64,000 bases of DNA from Saprospiraceae bacterium (GCA_028285085.1 JANQQI010000055.1:1-64000); one strand, 5' to 3'; shown: positions 36,553-46,362, counted from the stretch's first letter. Program-made: numbers and translations. Notes: generated by a model not told the origin, from the sequence alone.

Positions 36553-37896
36553 ATGCTCAAATTCTGCTTCTTCTACGGCTGGCTCGTAGGCATATGCTTT
36601 GCGACTCAGCTTCAAAGTCAAGACCATCCACTTCCTTTTTGGGATTATCGTTCTACAAACACGATCAACGTGGTGTTCGGGATCGGATATAGTTTTGATA
36701 ATCAAAATAACGGCTGGTATCCGTTTGTGGATGTAGAATATTCGGTGCTCCGGGATTTGTTCCGACAGCGGCATCAGCAAAACCATTTTTATACCTGGTG
36801 GGGTGATTTTCGACTACATGGCTCCTTTAAGATTATCCGCGATTTGGAAAAATTTGATATTCGCAATGATAGACGCGAGGGGCGGGTATCCTGGACTTAC
36901 GAAACGGAATGTGGCGTTATGGGCGACTTTCTCTTGCGGCCAGTTACGCAATATTATATGGATCCTAAGGTCGACTTGCTCAAAAAGGGATCGGTACTTC
37001 GAGTCAATTACAGCCTGTTAGATTCGGGCATCCGAGGGCCATTGCGCAAATTAAGCAATACGAATGGTCGACTGACTTTGGGGCTACGTAACGTGAGTGA
37101 CCGTTGGAATTTTGAACTCTATCTGCAAAATGACTTCTGGATATGGATTTTTAATAAAGATATCATCAAGCACGATCATGGGAATACCACGGAATTTGGA
37201 TTCCATTTGCACCACCGTTTAGATAATCCTATCTCTTCAAGCTCCTTTTTTGAGTTGGATCGGAATAATACCATCGGATTCGATTATTGGTTTCAAATTA
37301 TTACGGATCGGAAGGTGGCGAATACCACTTCGGTTGCTTTTGCTCGCTTGGGGTATTATGCGGTGAGCGATACGACCTATCGGGTTTTTCATGGCTATAG
37401 CCGTTGGGCGGTGAGTTTTCGCTCCCAGATTTTTAAGGTGGCAGCAGGTCAGATGGTGGATAATCTGGTGCGCGGCCGAGATTTGCAACGGTGGGCGCAT
37501 CAGGGCACGAACCATCGCAATTTGAAAAAGCGCAGGAACTATCTGTTTGCACCCAATTCTATGTTTGATTTTGAGTTTGCGTTTTATAAGGACAACCACA
37601 ACAGCAAAAAAATCTATTTAAAACAGCTATTCCTGCGAACGGATAGATTCCATGATCTTCTTATTTCTTTGGAAAAGATCGAGCAACTCACCCCACGGCA
37701 GCTGGATCGCATTATGGAGTTGTATCCGGATATCGAGTATGGCTATCGACGTCAACTTTTTATCAATAAATATCGCTATAAACGTTCCCGAACTATGGAA
37801 CCTACGGCCCTCTTTCCTTGGGAAGCTAATAGTGAATTTTATAAGTCCAAAAAACATTCTTTCTACTTTAAAATCGGTGTTTATGAGCAAGAGTAA
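36553..37896 (+). CDS. Exported protein of unknown function, beta-barrel-like
   Basis: A 447-residue protein with a signal peptide (to about residue 22, ATQLQSQ). The sequence is rich in aromatic residues and alternates polar and hydrophobic residues across much of 35-330 (for example RLTLGLRNVSDRWNFELYLQ), suggesting a beta-barrel or other beta-rich surface protein. The last 90 residues are more helical and charged (SLEKIEQLTPRQLDRIMELY). I do not recognise a family. The next gene overlaps its 3' end by 14 bp, so the two are translationally coupled and probably work together. Confidence 0.65.
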   Translation: MLKFCFFYGWLVGICFATQLQSQDHPLPFWDYRSTNTINVVFGIGYSFDNQNNGWYPFVDVEYSVLRDLFRQRHQQNHFYTWWGDFRLHGSFKIIRDLEKFDIRNDRREGRVSWTYETECGVMGDFLLRPVTQYYMDPKVDLLKKGSVLRVNYSLLDSGIRGPLRKLSNTNGRLTLGLRNVSDRWNFELYLQNDFWIWIFNKDIIKHDHGNTTEFGFHLHHRLDNPISSSSFFELDRNNTIGFDYWFQIITDRKVANTTSVAFARLGYYAVSDTTYRVFHGYSRWAVSFRSQIFKVAAGQMVDNLVRGRDLQRWAHQGTNHRNLKKRRNYLFAPNSMFDFEFAFYKDNHNSKKIYLKQLFLRTDRFHDLLISLEKIEQLTPRQLDRIMELYPDIEYGYRRQLFINKYRYKRSRTMEPTALFPWEANSEFYKSKKHSFYFKIGVYEQE

Positions 37897-39112
37897 ATCA
37901 ATGACTACGATTCTGCTGCTTTATTTCAGCTTGTTTTGTCAGTTCCAGAGCGGTTGGGCCCAGCTCAATAAATGCTACATGACCTATGTTACGAGTAAAA
38001 ATGATGTGGCAATATGTAAAGATGGAGAGTTTTGTGATCTCGATCGGCGTAGATTTAACTTGCGGGCGATTAATAAAGTAGTCTTTTCGGGATATCAGGG
38101 CAATTTGCACCAACAAATGGCTGGGATGTTGAGCTTTTTGAAAAAGAATAAAAAGGTGCGCATCCATATTCTCGAGCTGCAAGATTTCCCAGACTTAGTA
38201 GAGATTGACACCCTAATTCGTGAATTCGAACGCGTTTCGGTATTGGTGATCAACAGATGTCCAAAATTGACTTTGGAAAGGATAATAAAAATGATCAACG
38301 ATATCCATGACCGCACCCTTTCGGAGAGTAATGAAGCCGCCTCAGTAAAAGCACGACTGCGTGCCTACAAGAAGAAGTTTAAAGCTCGTCCCAGCATTTA
38401 TTACCTCAGTACACTGGTTTTGGTCAACCAGAATCTGCAATCCTTGGTCGCCCCCGGTCGGGAAAATCTCGGAACATTCAATTATCTGGAAGAGCTGCGG
38501 ATCATTTCACCAAAAGACAGCTTAGGAGGGCAGGCCTTTGTCAATAGTTTAATTGAAAAATACCTGATTATTGATACCCTAATACCTTATAATTCTATTT
38601 TTCCCAACTTAAAATACCTCACCTTCAAAGATTGCGAACTTCATGATTTACCGGCCAAGTTCCGCTTTCTGCCGGAGTTAATTTCCTTAGACTTAAGTGG
38701 TAATAATTTTACTCAAATCCCTAATGCCCTAGATTCTATTAATGCCAGGGCTTTACTATCTGTAAACTTATCGAATAACTATCTCGAAACCTTGGATAGC
38801 ACTTTTTTAGATAATTATTGTAAGGCTGCCCCTAAGAATGACAGATTTTCCCGCTACCTATTTTTAGACAACAATTGCCTACCAAAAACCGAATTAGAAA
38901 AACTCCGACATTATGAGGGTAAGTTCAACACCATTAGTTTTAACGATAATAATTTGACTCGAAAGGAGCTCGTCGATGTAGTCGAAATACTGGAACGCAA
39001 TGGTAGTCGTATTGCCCAGTTTATGACCGGTGCTCGGCGCTATGTCAATGATTATAAACCGGAGATTGAGGTATCCGACCGTCCTTCTAAGTGTCGTCCG
39101 CCTGGGTATTGA
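37883..39112 (+). CDS. Exported leucine-rich-repeat-like protein
   Basis: A 409-residue protein with a signal peptide (MTTILLLYFSLFCQF then SGWAQ). The start is ATG 37883, overlapping the preceding stop by 14 bp; ATG 37901 is an alternative. Several leucine-rich repeats are visible in the second half: FPNLKYLTFKDCELHDLP, LPELISLDLSGNNFTQIP and ALLSVNLSNNYLETLD, with conserved LxxLxLxxNxL spacing. The first half is helical with a basic stretch (LRAYKKKFKARPS). LRRs suggest protein binding in the periplasm or at the surface. The coupled upstream gene is the obvious candidate partner; no function can be named. Confidence 0.7.
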   Translation: MSKSKSMTTILLLYFSLFCQFQSGWAQLNKCYMTYVTSKNDVAICKDGEFCDLDRRRFNLRAINKVVFSGYQGNLHQQMAGMLSFLKKNKKVRIHILELQDFPDLVEIDTLIREFERVSVLVINRCPKLTLERIIKMINDIHDRTLSESNEAASVKARLRAYKKKFKARPSIYYLSTLVLVNQNLQSLVAPGRENLGTFNYLEELRIISPKDSLGGQAFVNSLIEKYLIIDTLIPYNSIFPNLKYLTFKDCELHDLPAKFRFLPELISLDLSGNNFTQIPNALDSINARALLSVNLSNNYLETLDSTFLDNYCKAAPKNDRFSRYLFLDNNCLPKTELEKLRHYEGKFNTISFNDNNLTRKELVDVVEILERNGSRIAQFMTGARRYVNDYKPEIEVSDRPSKCRPPGY

Positions 39113-39258
39113 TCTTCGTCTAGTTATTTCCAGTTTTTCCCTCCTACTAAAGTCGGAAATCCCCATATTTAGGACAATTGGTACTAAAGTATGAGTATTT
39201 TTTCCCCAAAGATTCGCTGTTTTGTGGTGTAGTCATTATTGAACAAAACATCACGAAT

Positions 39259-39654
39259 ATGAAAAAATCAATACTAGCTGTTGTTGCCGGCCTCGTTGCC
39301 GGATGGATCATTACTTTTGTTGGTGAGCTGCTTTCACACAGTGTTTATCCTCCTCCCACCGATATCGATTTCACCGATGCCGAAGCAATGAAGGCATTTA
39401 TTGCTAATTTACCCACGGGCGCCTTTTTAATTCTATTGGTAGTTTGGGCCTTATCTGCATTTGGTGGCGGGTTCATTGCGGGGAAAATCGCGCCGGATCG
39501 CTGGCAACGTGTTGCCTTGATCACCGGAGTGATTCTCTTAACAGGCTTTGTGGTCAATATGGTCATGATTCCTCAGCCGATGTGGGTCAACATTATTGGA
39601 CTGCTGCTCTATTTGCCGATGGCCTATGTTGGTGGGAAATTGGCTGCTAATTAG
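39259..39654 (+). CDS. Small four-helix membrane protein
   Basis: A 131-residue inner-membrane protein with four predicted transmembrane helices (about 5-23, 52-72, 80-98, 105-125). Start at ATG 39259 (MKKSILAVVAGLVAGWIITF); the open frame further upstream has no support. The loop after helix 1 reads HSVYPPPTDIDFTDAEAM, and GGGFIAGKIAPDRW precedes helix 3. Similar short hypothetical membrane proteins are frequent in Bacteroidota, but no function is known to me. A repeat copy follows 75 bp after its stop. Confidence 0.7.
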   Translation: MKKSILAVVAGLVAGWIITFVGELLSHSVYPPPTDIDFTDAEAMKAFIANLPTGAFLILLVVWALSAFGGGFIAGKIAPDRWQRVALITGVILLTGFVVNMVMIPQPMWVNIIGLLLYLPMAYVGGKLAAN

Positions 39655-39729
39655 TTCAATTACATTACGTGTGGTGACAGCAATAGATATGAGCAATTTT
39701 TCCAACTTGTTGGCTGTAGAGTGTAAATT

Positions 39730-39921
39730 GGGCTTTGAGGGTGGGGCCCACCCGCTGTCCGCCGCCGCCGACCAATCCGGTCGCAAAGTGCGATTAGCAT
39801 ATAGCTCACCAGTCTTTACCAGTGACTTTTTATGGTAATTTGCAACGCAAGTTCGTTTCGGCCGAAAGACAATATTCACGTCATTATCTATAGATTCCGG
39901 AGAAGACCAAATTCCATAAAT
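39730..39921 (+). repeat. Intergenic repeat element, copy B
   Basis: About 192 bp. Order: hairpin GGGTGG/CCACCC, track CCGCCGCCGCCGACC, hairpin CGACC/GGTCG with AATCC loop, hairpin TCAC/GTGA around CAGTCTTTACCA, palindrome TTTCGGCCGAAA, end block ATCTATAGATTCCGG and ATTCCATAAA. Closely similar to copy C, more distant from copy A. It sits in a 450-bp gap between two membrane-protein genes; the rest of the gap (39922-40104) is AT-rich with no frame. Confidence 0.85.
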
Positions 39922-40104
39922 GCGGCTATATTTTTTCCGTATTAGTTTGTTTTTTGTCTTTTAAACGACATTTCAATGCGTGTCTTGATACGGCTAAAAC
40001 CTTCAGAACCAAAATTCAATATGGAAAATCAAGAAGCTATAATGTCAAAAACTCTGCTCCTTAGCTTCCAATACCATTCATTTTAAATTATAAAAAAAGA
40101 CCTT

Positions 40105-40635
40105 ATGAAAAATATCATCTTACGCAATGGCTTAATAGCTTCCGTCATCGTTATAGTGCCTTCCCTTTTTCTCTTAATCCTTGGTGGCGGCGCAACCCCC
40201 GAAAATATGACCATGGGAGAGATTGTGGGCTATGCCTCGATCTTATTAGCCATGATTTTTGTGTTTTTCGGAATCAAGAAATATCGCGACGAACATCAAG
40301 ATGGGATTATCAGCTTTTGGGAAGCGTTGAAAGTGGGGCTGCTGATTACGCTGGTGCCCTCGGTGGCCTTCGGCCTGTACAATGTGTTGTACGTCGAATT
40401 CCTCGATCCTAACTTCATGGAAAACTACCTCAATTATTTGCTGGAGCAGGAACGGGTCCGCCATAGCGCCGAAGAGTTCGCCCGAATCAAAGCAGAAATA
40501 GAACAGCAACAAGCGATGTTTGGTAGCGCTTGGGTGCAATTTATCGTTATGTTTCTCACCATATTTATCATCGGCTTTGTGGCCTCCTTTATCTTTTCCT
40601 GGATATTGAAACGAGAAAAGTTGAGTATAGCTTAG
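40105..40635 (+). CDS. DUF4199-family membrane protein
   Basis: A 176-residue inner-membrane protein with four predicted helices (about 8-27, 41-59, 74-94, 145-168) and a long charged helical segment between helices 3 and 4 (LLEQERVRHSAEEFARIKAE). The layout and the stretch FFGIKKYRDEHQDGIISFWEAL match DUF4199, a family found almost only in Bacteroidota with no known function. Single gene, closed by a strong terminator shared with the convergent peptidase gene. Confidence 0.85.
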   Translation: MKNIILRNGLIASVIVIVPSLFLLILGGGATPENMTMGEIVGYASILLAMIFVFFGIKKYRDEHQDGIISFWEALKVGLLITLVPSVAFGLYNVLYVEFLDPNFMENYLNYLLEQERVRHSAEEFARIKAEIEQQQAMFGSAWVQFIVMFLTIFIIGFVASFIFSWILKREKLSIA

Positions 40636-40651
40636 TCATGTTATAACATCC

Positions 40652-40688
40652 AAAAAGGGCTATCGACGCTGTGCCGATAGCCCTTTTT
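40652..40688. terminator. Bidirectional rho-independent terminator
   Basis: AAAAAGGGCTATCG and CGATAGCCCTTTTT form a perfect 14-bp arm pair (9 GC-containing core pairs) with a 9-nt loop between convergent genes. Confidence 0.9.
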
Positions 40689-40709
40689 ATTTGAAATTTA
40701 TTAGTATTC

Positions 40710-42887
40710 CTAATTCAACATCTCACCTTCGTTAATGCCTGCTAAATCCAACAAGAAAGCATACTCCATGGCTGTTTCCTTGAAGCGGGCAAAGCGGCCG
40801 GAAGCACCACCGTGGCCTGCATCCATATTCGTATGTAGGAGCAAGGTGTTATTATCCGTTTTCATCTCGCGTAACTTCGCTACCCATTTAGCTGGTTCCC
40901 AGTACTGCACCTGAGAATCGTGCAAACCAGTGGTAACCATCATGCAAGGATATGCCTTCGCCTCAACATTGTCATAGGGCGAGTAAGACTTGATATACTC
41001 GTAGTATTCTTTATCTTTTGGATTACCCCACTCATCAAATTCTCCAGTGGTCAAAGGGATACTTTCATCCAGCATCGTCGTTACGACATCCACAAATGGT
41101 ACAGCAGCAATCACACCTTTCCACATATCAGGACGCATGTTTACAACTGCACCCATCAATAATCCACCGGCACTACCGCCCATGGCAAAGAGCTTATCTT
41201 TCGCGGCGTAGTTATTGGCTACGAGATGCTCTCCACAGTCGATAAAATCAGTGAATGTATTTTTCTTATTCAACAATTTACCATCTTCGTACCAATGGCG
41301 ACCCATTTCTTCACCACCACGGATGTGCGCAATTGCATAGACAAATCCACGATCGAGTAGACTGAGACGTACTGAGCTAAAATAAGGCTCCATGCTAGCG
41401 CCGTAAGAACCATAGCCGTACAATAGGCAAGGTGCACTACCGTCAATTGGTGTTCCTTTTTTGTACACCAACGAAACGGGAACCTTCACGCCATCGCGTG
41501 CTTTGACGTACAAACGCTCGGATTGATATTCATCAGAATTGAATCCACCGACGACTTCTTGCTGCTTGAGCAATTCCATCTCCCGGGTAACCATATTGTA
41601 ATCGTAAGTCGAACTAGGAGTCGTCATGGAAGTATAACCAACGCGTAGAATTTCAGTATCGAAATCCAGATTCGTAGAGGTATAAGCTACGTATGCATCA
41701 TCATTGAATTTGATGTAATGCTCCTCACCCTCCCAAGGACGAACGCGCAATTGCGTAATCCCGTTTTTGCGTTCTGAAAGTACGAGGTAATCTTTAAAAA
41801 TATCCATGCCTTCGAGTAAGACATCGGCACGATGAGGAATGACCTCGGTCCAGTTATCTTTGGTAGTGGCATTTTCGTTGGTGACCATCAACCGGAAGTT
41901 CTTAGCATCTTTATTGGTGCGGACGTAGAAGCGGTCGTCGTAGTGCGCAATATCATATTCCAAGTCACGCTCGCGTGGCTGAAATACGGTAAATTTTGCG
42001 TCTGGCGTATTGGCATCAACAAAACGGAACTCCGAGGACAGCGTCTGATAAGATCCAATGATGATATATTTATCAGATTTAGACTTGTAAACATAGGTGC
42101 TGAACGTCTCGTCTGCTTCGTGGAAAACTTCAACATCTTCTGAAGCGTCAGTCCCCAATTTATGTTTGAAGATTTTGTACGAACGTAACGCTTCATCTTT
42201 TACTGAGTAGAAAAGTGTCTTATTGTCATTCGCCCAAACAGCACGTCCGGTGGTATTAGGGATTACATCGGTGAGCATCTCACCTGTTTCCAGGTTTTTG
42301 AATTTGATTGTATAAATTCGACGGCTTAGCGTATCTACACCGTAAGAGAGTAATTTATTATTTGGGCTGACGCTCAGGCCGGCAGCACGATAGAACTTGA
42401 AACCTTCCGCCAGTTCATTGACATTCAACATAATCTCTTCTTCGGCTTCAAGATTACCTTTTTTGCGGGCATAGATTGGATATTCACCACCTTCTTCGTA
42501 GCGCGTGAGGTAGTAATAGCCATTATCTTTATAAGGTACCGATTGGTCGTCCTTTTTGATTCGACCAACGATTTCATCATACAGCTTTTCCTGGAAAGCT
42601 TCGGTATGCTTCAACTTGGTCTTGGTATAATCGTTTTCAGCGTTGAGATAATCGATCACTTCCTGATCTTCCCGTTCATTGAGCCAGTAGTAATTATCGA
42701 TGCGGGTATCATCGTGGATAGTCAATGCTTTTTCGACTTTCTTCGCTTTAGGTGCTTCAGCTTGTACTTCGTTCATCGTAGTGCGATTTACAGTAGGAGT
42801 TGTGGTCGTTTCCGAACCACAGTGCCATAAACAAGTGGCAATTAACAAAGCCACAAAGATGGCAGAAATTTGTTTTTGAATCATCAT
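40710..42887 (-). CDS. S9A prolyl oligopeptidase/oligopeptidase B-like, exported
   Basis: A 725-residue serine peptidase. An N-terminal hydrophobic segment ending in a Cys (LIATCLWHCGSE) suggests export and perhaps a lipid anchor, though the residue before Cys is unusual for a lipobox. A seven-bladed beta-propeller (about 120-440) precedes the alpha/beta-hydrolase domain. Its catalytic Ser lies in AMGGSAGGLLMGAV, the Asp in the region of GLHDSQVQYWEP, and the His in MDAGHGGASGRF. GYGSYGASMEP and AHIRGGEEMGRHWYEDGK are typical of the oligopeptidase B branch, which cuts peptides after basic residues. Probably digests peptides in the periplasm. Confidence 0.9.
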   Translation of the reverse strand: MMIQKQISAIFVALLIATCLWHCGSETTTTPTVNRTTMNEVQAEAPKAKKVEKALTIHDDTRIDNYYWLNEREDQEVIDYLNAENDYTKTKLKHTEAFQEKLYDEIVGRIKKDDQSVPYKDNGYYYLTRYEEGGEYPIYARKKGNLEAEEEIMLNVNELAEGFKFYRAAGLSVSPNNKLLSYGVDTLSRRIYTIKFKNLETGEMLTDVIPNTTGRAVWANDNKTLFYSVKDEALRSYKIFKHKLGTDASEDVEVFHEADETFSTYVYKSKSDKYIIIGSYQTLSSEFRFVDANTPDAKFTVFQPRERDLEYDIAHYDDRFYVRTNKDAKNFRLMVTNENATTKDNWTEVIPHRADVLLEGMDIFKDYLVLSERKNGITQLRVRPWEGEEHYIKFNDDAYVAYTSTNLDFDTEILRVGYTSMTTPSSTYDYNMVTREMELLKQQEVVGGFNSDEYQSERLYVKARDGVKVPVSLVYKKGTPIDGSAPCLLYGYGSYGASMEPYFSSVRLSLLDRGFVYAIAHIRGGEEMGRHWYEDGKLLNKKNTFTDFIDCGEHLVANNYAAKDKLFAMGGSAGGLLMGAVVNMRPDMWKGVIAAVPFVDVVTTMLDESIPLTTGEFDEWGNPKDKEYYEYIKSYSPYDNVEAKAYPCMMVTTGLHDSQVQYWEPAKWVAKLREMKTDNNTLLLHTNMDAGHGGASGRFARFKETAMEYAFLLDLAGINEGEMLN

Positions 42888-43392
42888 AATTTGAAATGTT
42901 GATAAAAAAAAGTAAGATTTTTAAGGCAAGCTCAAACCTAGGCTAATGGTGCTTTACCGTTGAATATCAGTAAAAAACGGAAGAGCTCTGACCTGTACTG
43001 ATTTTGGTCGTTGCTCAGTATCCAGAAGCAGTCAATAATAAATTGGCGTTTTGCCTTATAGTTTTGAAGTGATCCGGCGTAAAAATACAATATCTTTTAT
43101 TCATTTTATACTCTAAACTGGGTGGGTTTATGCACAGTATTGGCTTTTCCTTAAAGAGCTAAAAGTCGATATATGTCAAGCTATAATGTGCTGGTTAACA
43201 GTGATTAAACTAAAGGACGATTTCGTTTTTAATTAGTAAAGCAGATTAGCTCTAAAAACCGCTGCTATGACAAGCTGTAGTCGTTAACCTGAGGGCGATA
43301 TTTTAAAGAAATTCTAAAGAGTAGGAATCTTTCCTCCGTCGGTCTAACATTATTTGAAGATTCCGCACTAAAGCCCTATTATTGCTTCTCGA
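42888..43392. other. Divergent gap between peptidase and MATE genes
   Basis: 505 bp without a credible frame. On the minus strand TAGGTTTG (42940-42933) fits the -7 element about 45 bp before the peptidase ATG; no matching -33 is evident. Nothing notable in the rest. Confidence 0.4.
42933..42940 (-). promoter_or_regulatory. Candidate -7 element of the S9 peptidase gene
   Basis: TAGGTTTG on the minus strand is an exact TAnnTTTG match at a suitable distance from ATG 42887. The -33 TTG is not seen, so confidence is limited. Confidence 0.35.
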
Positions 43393-44730
43393 ATGCAGCT
43401 CAATACTTCATACCGACAAATTCTGTCAATATCGACCCCAATTATGCTGGGGAGTGCTGTTCAGAATATCATTGCATTGAGCGATAGTGTATTCTTGTAC
43501 CACCTTTCCGAAGAAGATTTTGCGGCGATTGGTTTTGTGGGCGTGTTTTACCTAATCATTGCAGCGATTGGCTTTGGTTTTTCCAAAGGTGGACAAATTA
43601 TGATTGCCCGGCGAGTGGGGGAGATGAACTATTCGCAGGTGGGGCGGACGTTCTACGCGATGCTTTACTTTGAACTGGGACTGGCAGTAATCATGTTCCT
43701 GTTTATGCAGTATGGCTGCTATTATTTTTTCTCCCTGTTCGTCAATTCCGACATTATCTTTTACAAAAGCCTGGAATATCTAGAGTATCGCTCGTGGGGT
43801 GTATTCTTTAGTTACGCCGGGGTGGCTATTATTGCGCTGTATACGGGGGTAGCCCGTACCCGGTTTATTATCATCGATACCCTGATTTTGGCAAAAGTCA
43901 ATATATACCTCAACTACGGTCTGATCTATGGGAAATGGGGATTACCAGAAATGGGGATTGCCGGCGCGGGGCTGGCTAGCTCAATTGCCGAGGTGGTGGC
44001 TTTTGTGATCTTTATTATATACATCTTCTTTGATCGAAAAGCACGGAATTATCGACTGTTTAAGCTGCCTGAAATTGATTTTGAGCTGATTCGCCAGCAA
44101 TTCAAATTAGCGATGCCCATTGTCGCCCAGGCCGTCGTTGGTTTGGGAAGCTGGTTCGTCTTCTTTGGAATTGTCGAAAACCTGGGCGAGCGGCAGTTGG
44201 CGATTACCAATCTGGTGCGGATGGTTTATCTCTGTTTATCTATTCCCTGTTGGGGATTTGCCTCCGGGATCAATACACTAGTCAGTAATTATATCGGCGC
44301 CGGACGGCGTGAACTAGTGATGCCCATTACCTGGAAAACGGCTAAACTTTGCTGGGCAATCACGATGCTATTGACGCTACCCATTGCGCTATTCCCCGAA
44401 GAATTGCTATATCCCCTCCTCGGTAGCGAGGATATGTCGTTGATTATCGATGCCAAGCCGATCTTTTATATCTTGATTGGTATCTTGACGATGTTCTCGA
44501 TTGGTGGGGTATTTTTTAATGCTTTGGCGGGCACGGGCGCTACATATTATGGCCTGAAGATGCAAACCATTTGTGCGGTATTTTACCTGTCCTACATTTA
44601 CTTTATCGTCGAATTTACCGAAGGTGGTTTGCCTTGGGCCTGGGCTTCTGAAATCTTCTACTGGGTGGCGATGCTTTCCTTGACCTTGATTTACATGCGT
44701 AGTAGCCGTTGGCACGAATTGAAGGTCTGA
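43393..44730 (+). CDS. MATE-family efflux transporter
   Basis: A 445-residue inner-membrane protein with twelve predicted helices in two similar halves. The N-terminus ISTPIMLGSAVQNIIALSDSVF corresponds to the MATE start (P-x-x-x-x-x-L...D), and the equivalent motif of the second half is LAMPIVAQAVVGLGSWFVFF near residue 236. MATE proteins export drugs or metabolites in exchange for Na+ or H+; the substrate is unknown. Convergent with the small lipoprotein gene, 6 bp apart. Confidence 0.9.
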   Translation: MQLNTSYRQILSISTPIMLGSAVQNIIALSDSVFLYHLSEEDFAAIGFVGVFYLIIAAIGFGFSKGGQIMIARRVGEMNYSQVGRTFYAMLYFELGLAVIMFLFMQYGCYYFFSLFVNSDIIFYKSLEYLEYRSWGVFFSYAGVAIIALYTGVARTRFIIIDTLILAKVNIYLNYGLIYGKWGLPEMGIAGAGLASSIAEVVAFVIFIIYIFFDRKARNYRLFKLPEIDFELIRQQFKLAMPIVAQAVVGLGSWFVFFGIVENLGERQLAITNLVRMVYLCLSIPCWGFASGINTLVSNYIGAGRRELVMPITWKTAKLCWAITMLLTLPIALFPEELLYPLLGSEDMSLIIDAKPIFYILIGILTMFSIGGVFFNALAGTGATYYGLKMQTICAVFYLSYIYFIVEFTEGGLPWAWASEIFYWVAMLSLTLIYMRSSRWHELKV

Positions 44731-44736
44731 TTTCAA

Positions 44737-45129
44737 TTATTGTTTCAATTGTACAATCACAAATGCTTCAGCCCAGGCTGTTCCAACACCTTGCCAGCGC
44801 ATGGTATCACCTTCGAGCCTAACTTTCCAGTTACTATCATCTTCCGGGCCACTGTCACTATCCAGAAAAAGAGTCATCTGCTCAGCGTTAAATTGATATT
44901 TGCCCGTGTTTTTACCAAAAGGTCTACCGTCGCTCTGGAACGTTCCATCCTCATTGACCGTAAACGTACGTTCCTGAAAAGGATCATGTTCAGATGTGAC
45001 GTCTTTACCGTCTTGAATGATTTTATACATTTTCCAATTACCCAGAATACTCGCCGAGGGTTGAGTAGAAGTGCATTGGGTAAATAGACAAAAGATGAAG
45101 AGGAGTAAAGTTGGTGTTTGATAAGACAT
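44737..45129 (-). CDS. Small lipocalin-like lipoprotein
   Basis: A 130-residue protein with a lipoprotein signal (FIFCLFTQCTST, Cys near 19). The mature part begins ILGNWKMYKIIQDG and shows alternating beta strands (RTFTVNEDGTFQSDG, KYQFNAEQMTLFLD), the pattern of lipocalin-like (lipocalin_4 type) proteins common in Bacteroidota. Such small beta-barrels may bind hydrophobic ligands; the ligand is unknown. It lies downstream of the DUF2167 gene but a terminator separates them. Confidence 0.65.
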   Translation of the reverse strand: MSYQTPTLLLFIFCLFTQCTSTQPSASILGNWKMYKIIQDGKDVTSEHDPFQERTFTVNEDGTFQSDGRPFGKNTGKYQFNAEQMTLFLDSDSGPEDDSNWKVRLEGDTMRWQGVGTAWAEAFVIVQLKQ

Positions 45130-45177
45130 GACGTTTAAAGTTTTTATACTCTAAATAGAGGTGGGGATATAAAAAAG

Positions 45178-45212
45178 CGTTGGTTGAACACAGTAATATT
45201 TTCAACCAACGC
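45178..45212. terminator. Terminator after the DUF2167 gene
   Basis: GCGTTGGTTGAA and TTCAACCAACGC form a perfect 12-bp stem with an 11-nt loop; A-run on the left and CTTTT on the right allow either direction. Confidence 0.85.
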
Positions 45213-45233
45213 CTTTTAGATTTAAATAGTTAG

Positions 45234-46169
45234 CTATGCTGTCGGCTCTTCTTCTTTCCGACGGCCAGTCAGAAAACGACGTAAACCCGCAAAGGCAGCA
45301 ATCAGCCCCACAACGATGAATTTCCCAAATTTCGCCAGCATGGCAAAAAAGCCCGTTTTGGCGAGCACTTTGCCTGCGATCAAGCCACCAATACCAATGG
45401 CGGCCACCTTATCAATCGAAGGATCAAAATCGCTGTAGCGGTGGCCTTCCTTAAAGTTGACACTTGCCAGGATATTATCAATCTCTCCTTGTACGAGGTT
45501 CAGTTGATCAATATCTGCAATGGCATTGAGTACAAGATAGCCACGCCGTCCTAAAATGCGAATGTTGTAATTCAAGGTGTTTAGTTCTGCTTCACCAAAC
45601 TTCAGCTCCTTGGCCCAGTGGAGTTTCTTATTGGCCTGATCGTAGTAGGGTGGGGCGGCCCAGCCAACGAGTTCCATCTTTTCGTAACCCATAGCGACGC
45701 GCTGTTCGTTGGCAGAAAGTACACTTTCCTGCATATCGTTCAATAGATCCGTATAATCGATATCACTTGCATCTGAATCATCGATATAACCTTCTTCGCT
45801 AAAGTTGATATCAATGGCGAAGGTACTATCACCTAGCACGGTGGCATTAATGGGGAAAAGCATCCCCAGAGACTTACTGGAACCTTCACCGGGAGGATTA
45901 CCCCACAAATCGGTCAAGACCATTTCGCTTTGTTCGGCATTAAGGAATTTAAACCCCTCGGGGACTTGAATCTCAGCCAGATCATCTTTTAAGTCAATAC
46001 GTCCGGTTTCGTAGTTTAATGTGCTTTCGATACTATCGGCAAAAGCTTGATAGAGTGCCATAATTTCGGCTTCACTTAACTCTTCTACCGTAGTACTGTC
46101 CGCTTCAGCTTTTAGATTAATGTTGGCGCTGACGATTATCGCCAGCAATAGCAATAGTTTTTTGTACAT
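45234..46169 (-). CDS. DUF2167-family membrane protein
   Basis: A 311-residue protein with a signal peptide (ending LKAEA), an extracytoplasmic domain and a C-terminal membrane segment pair near 252-298, then a basic tail (RRFLTGRRKEEEP). The stretches IQVPEGFKFLNAEQSEMVL, LWGNPP and GWAAPPYYDQANKKLHWA are hallmarks of DUF2167. Function is unknown; homologues occur in many Gram-negative bacteria. Single gene. Confidence 0.85.
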   Translation of the reverse strand: MYKKLLLLLAIIVSANINLKAEADSTTVEELSEAEIMALYQAFADSIESTLNYETGRIDLKDDLAEIQVPEGFKFLNAEQSEMVLTDLWGNPPGEGSSKSLGMLFPINATVLGDSTFAIDINFSEEGYIDDSDASDIDYTDLLNDMQESVLSANEQRVAMGYEKMELVGWAAPPYYDQANKKLHWAKELKFGEAELNTLNYNIRILGRRGYLVLNAIADIDQLNLVQGEIDNILASVNFKEGHRYSDFDPSIDKVAAIGIGGLIAGKVLAKTGFFAMLAKFGKFIVVGLIAAFAGLRRFLTGRRKEEEPTA

Positions 46170-46296
46170 GATTAAAGTGATTTATAATTGAATATGTCTA
46201 ATACAAAAGATAGCCCGTGATATTGTCATCTCGCAGGTGGTACTAGGAATAATTTGGAAAGGGTGTATCTCGTCGAAGAGTAGCGGAAAAGTATTT

Positions 46297-46330
46297 GGAC
46301 AGCTCAGATTATTAATAGTCTGAGCCGTCC
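46297..46330 (-). terminator. Terminator of the aminotransferase gene
   Basis: GGAC-A-GCTCAGA pairs with TCTGAGC-C-GTCC (one mismatch) around a 10-nt loop, 33 bp after the minus-strand stop; the T tract is interrupted. Confidence 0.6.
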
Positions 46331-46362
46331 ACTTATTTTTAAGTTTGGTTGATATTGATGGA

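Noticed and set aside
39538-39879. Minus-strand frame of 113 codons across repeat copy B
   Set aside because: It runs antisense over a membrane-protein gene and the repeat element; no start signal or family similarity.
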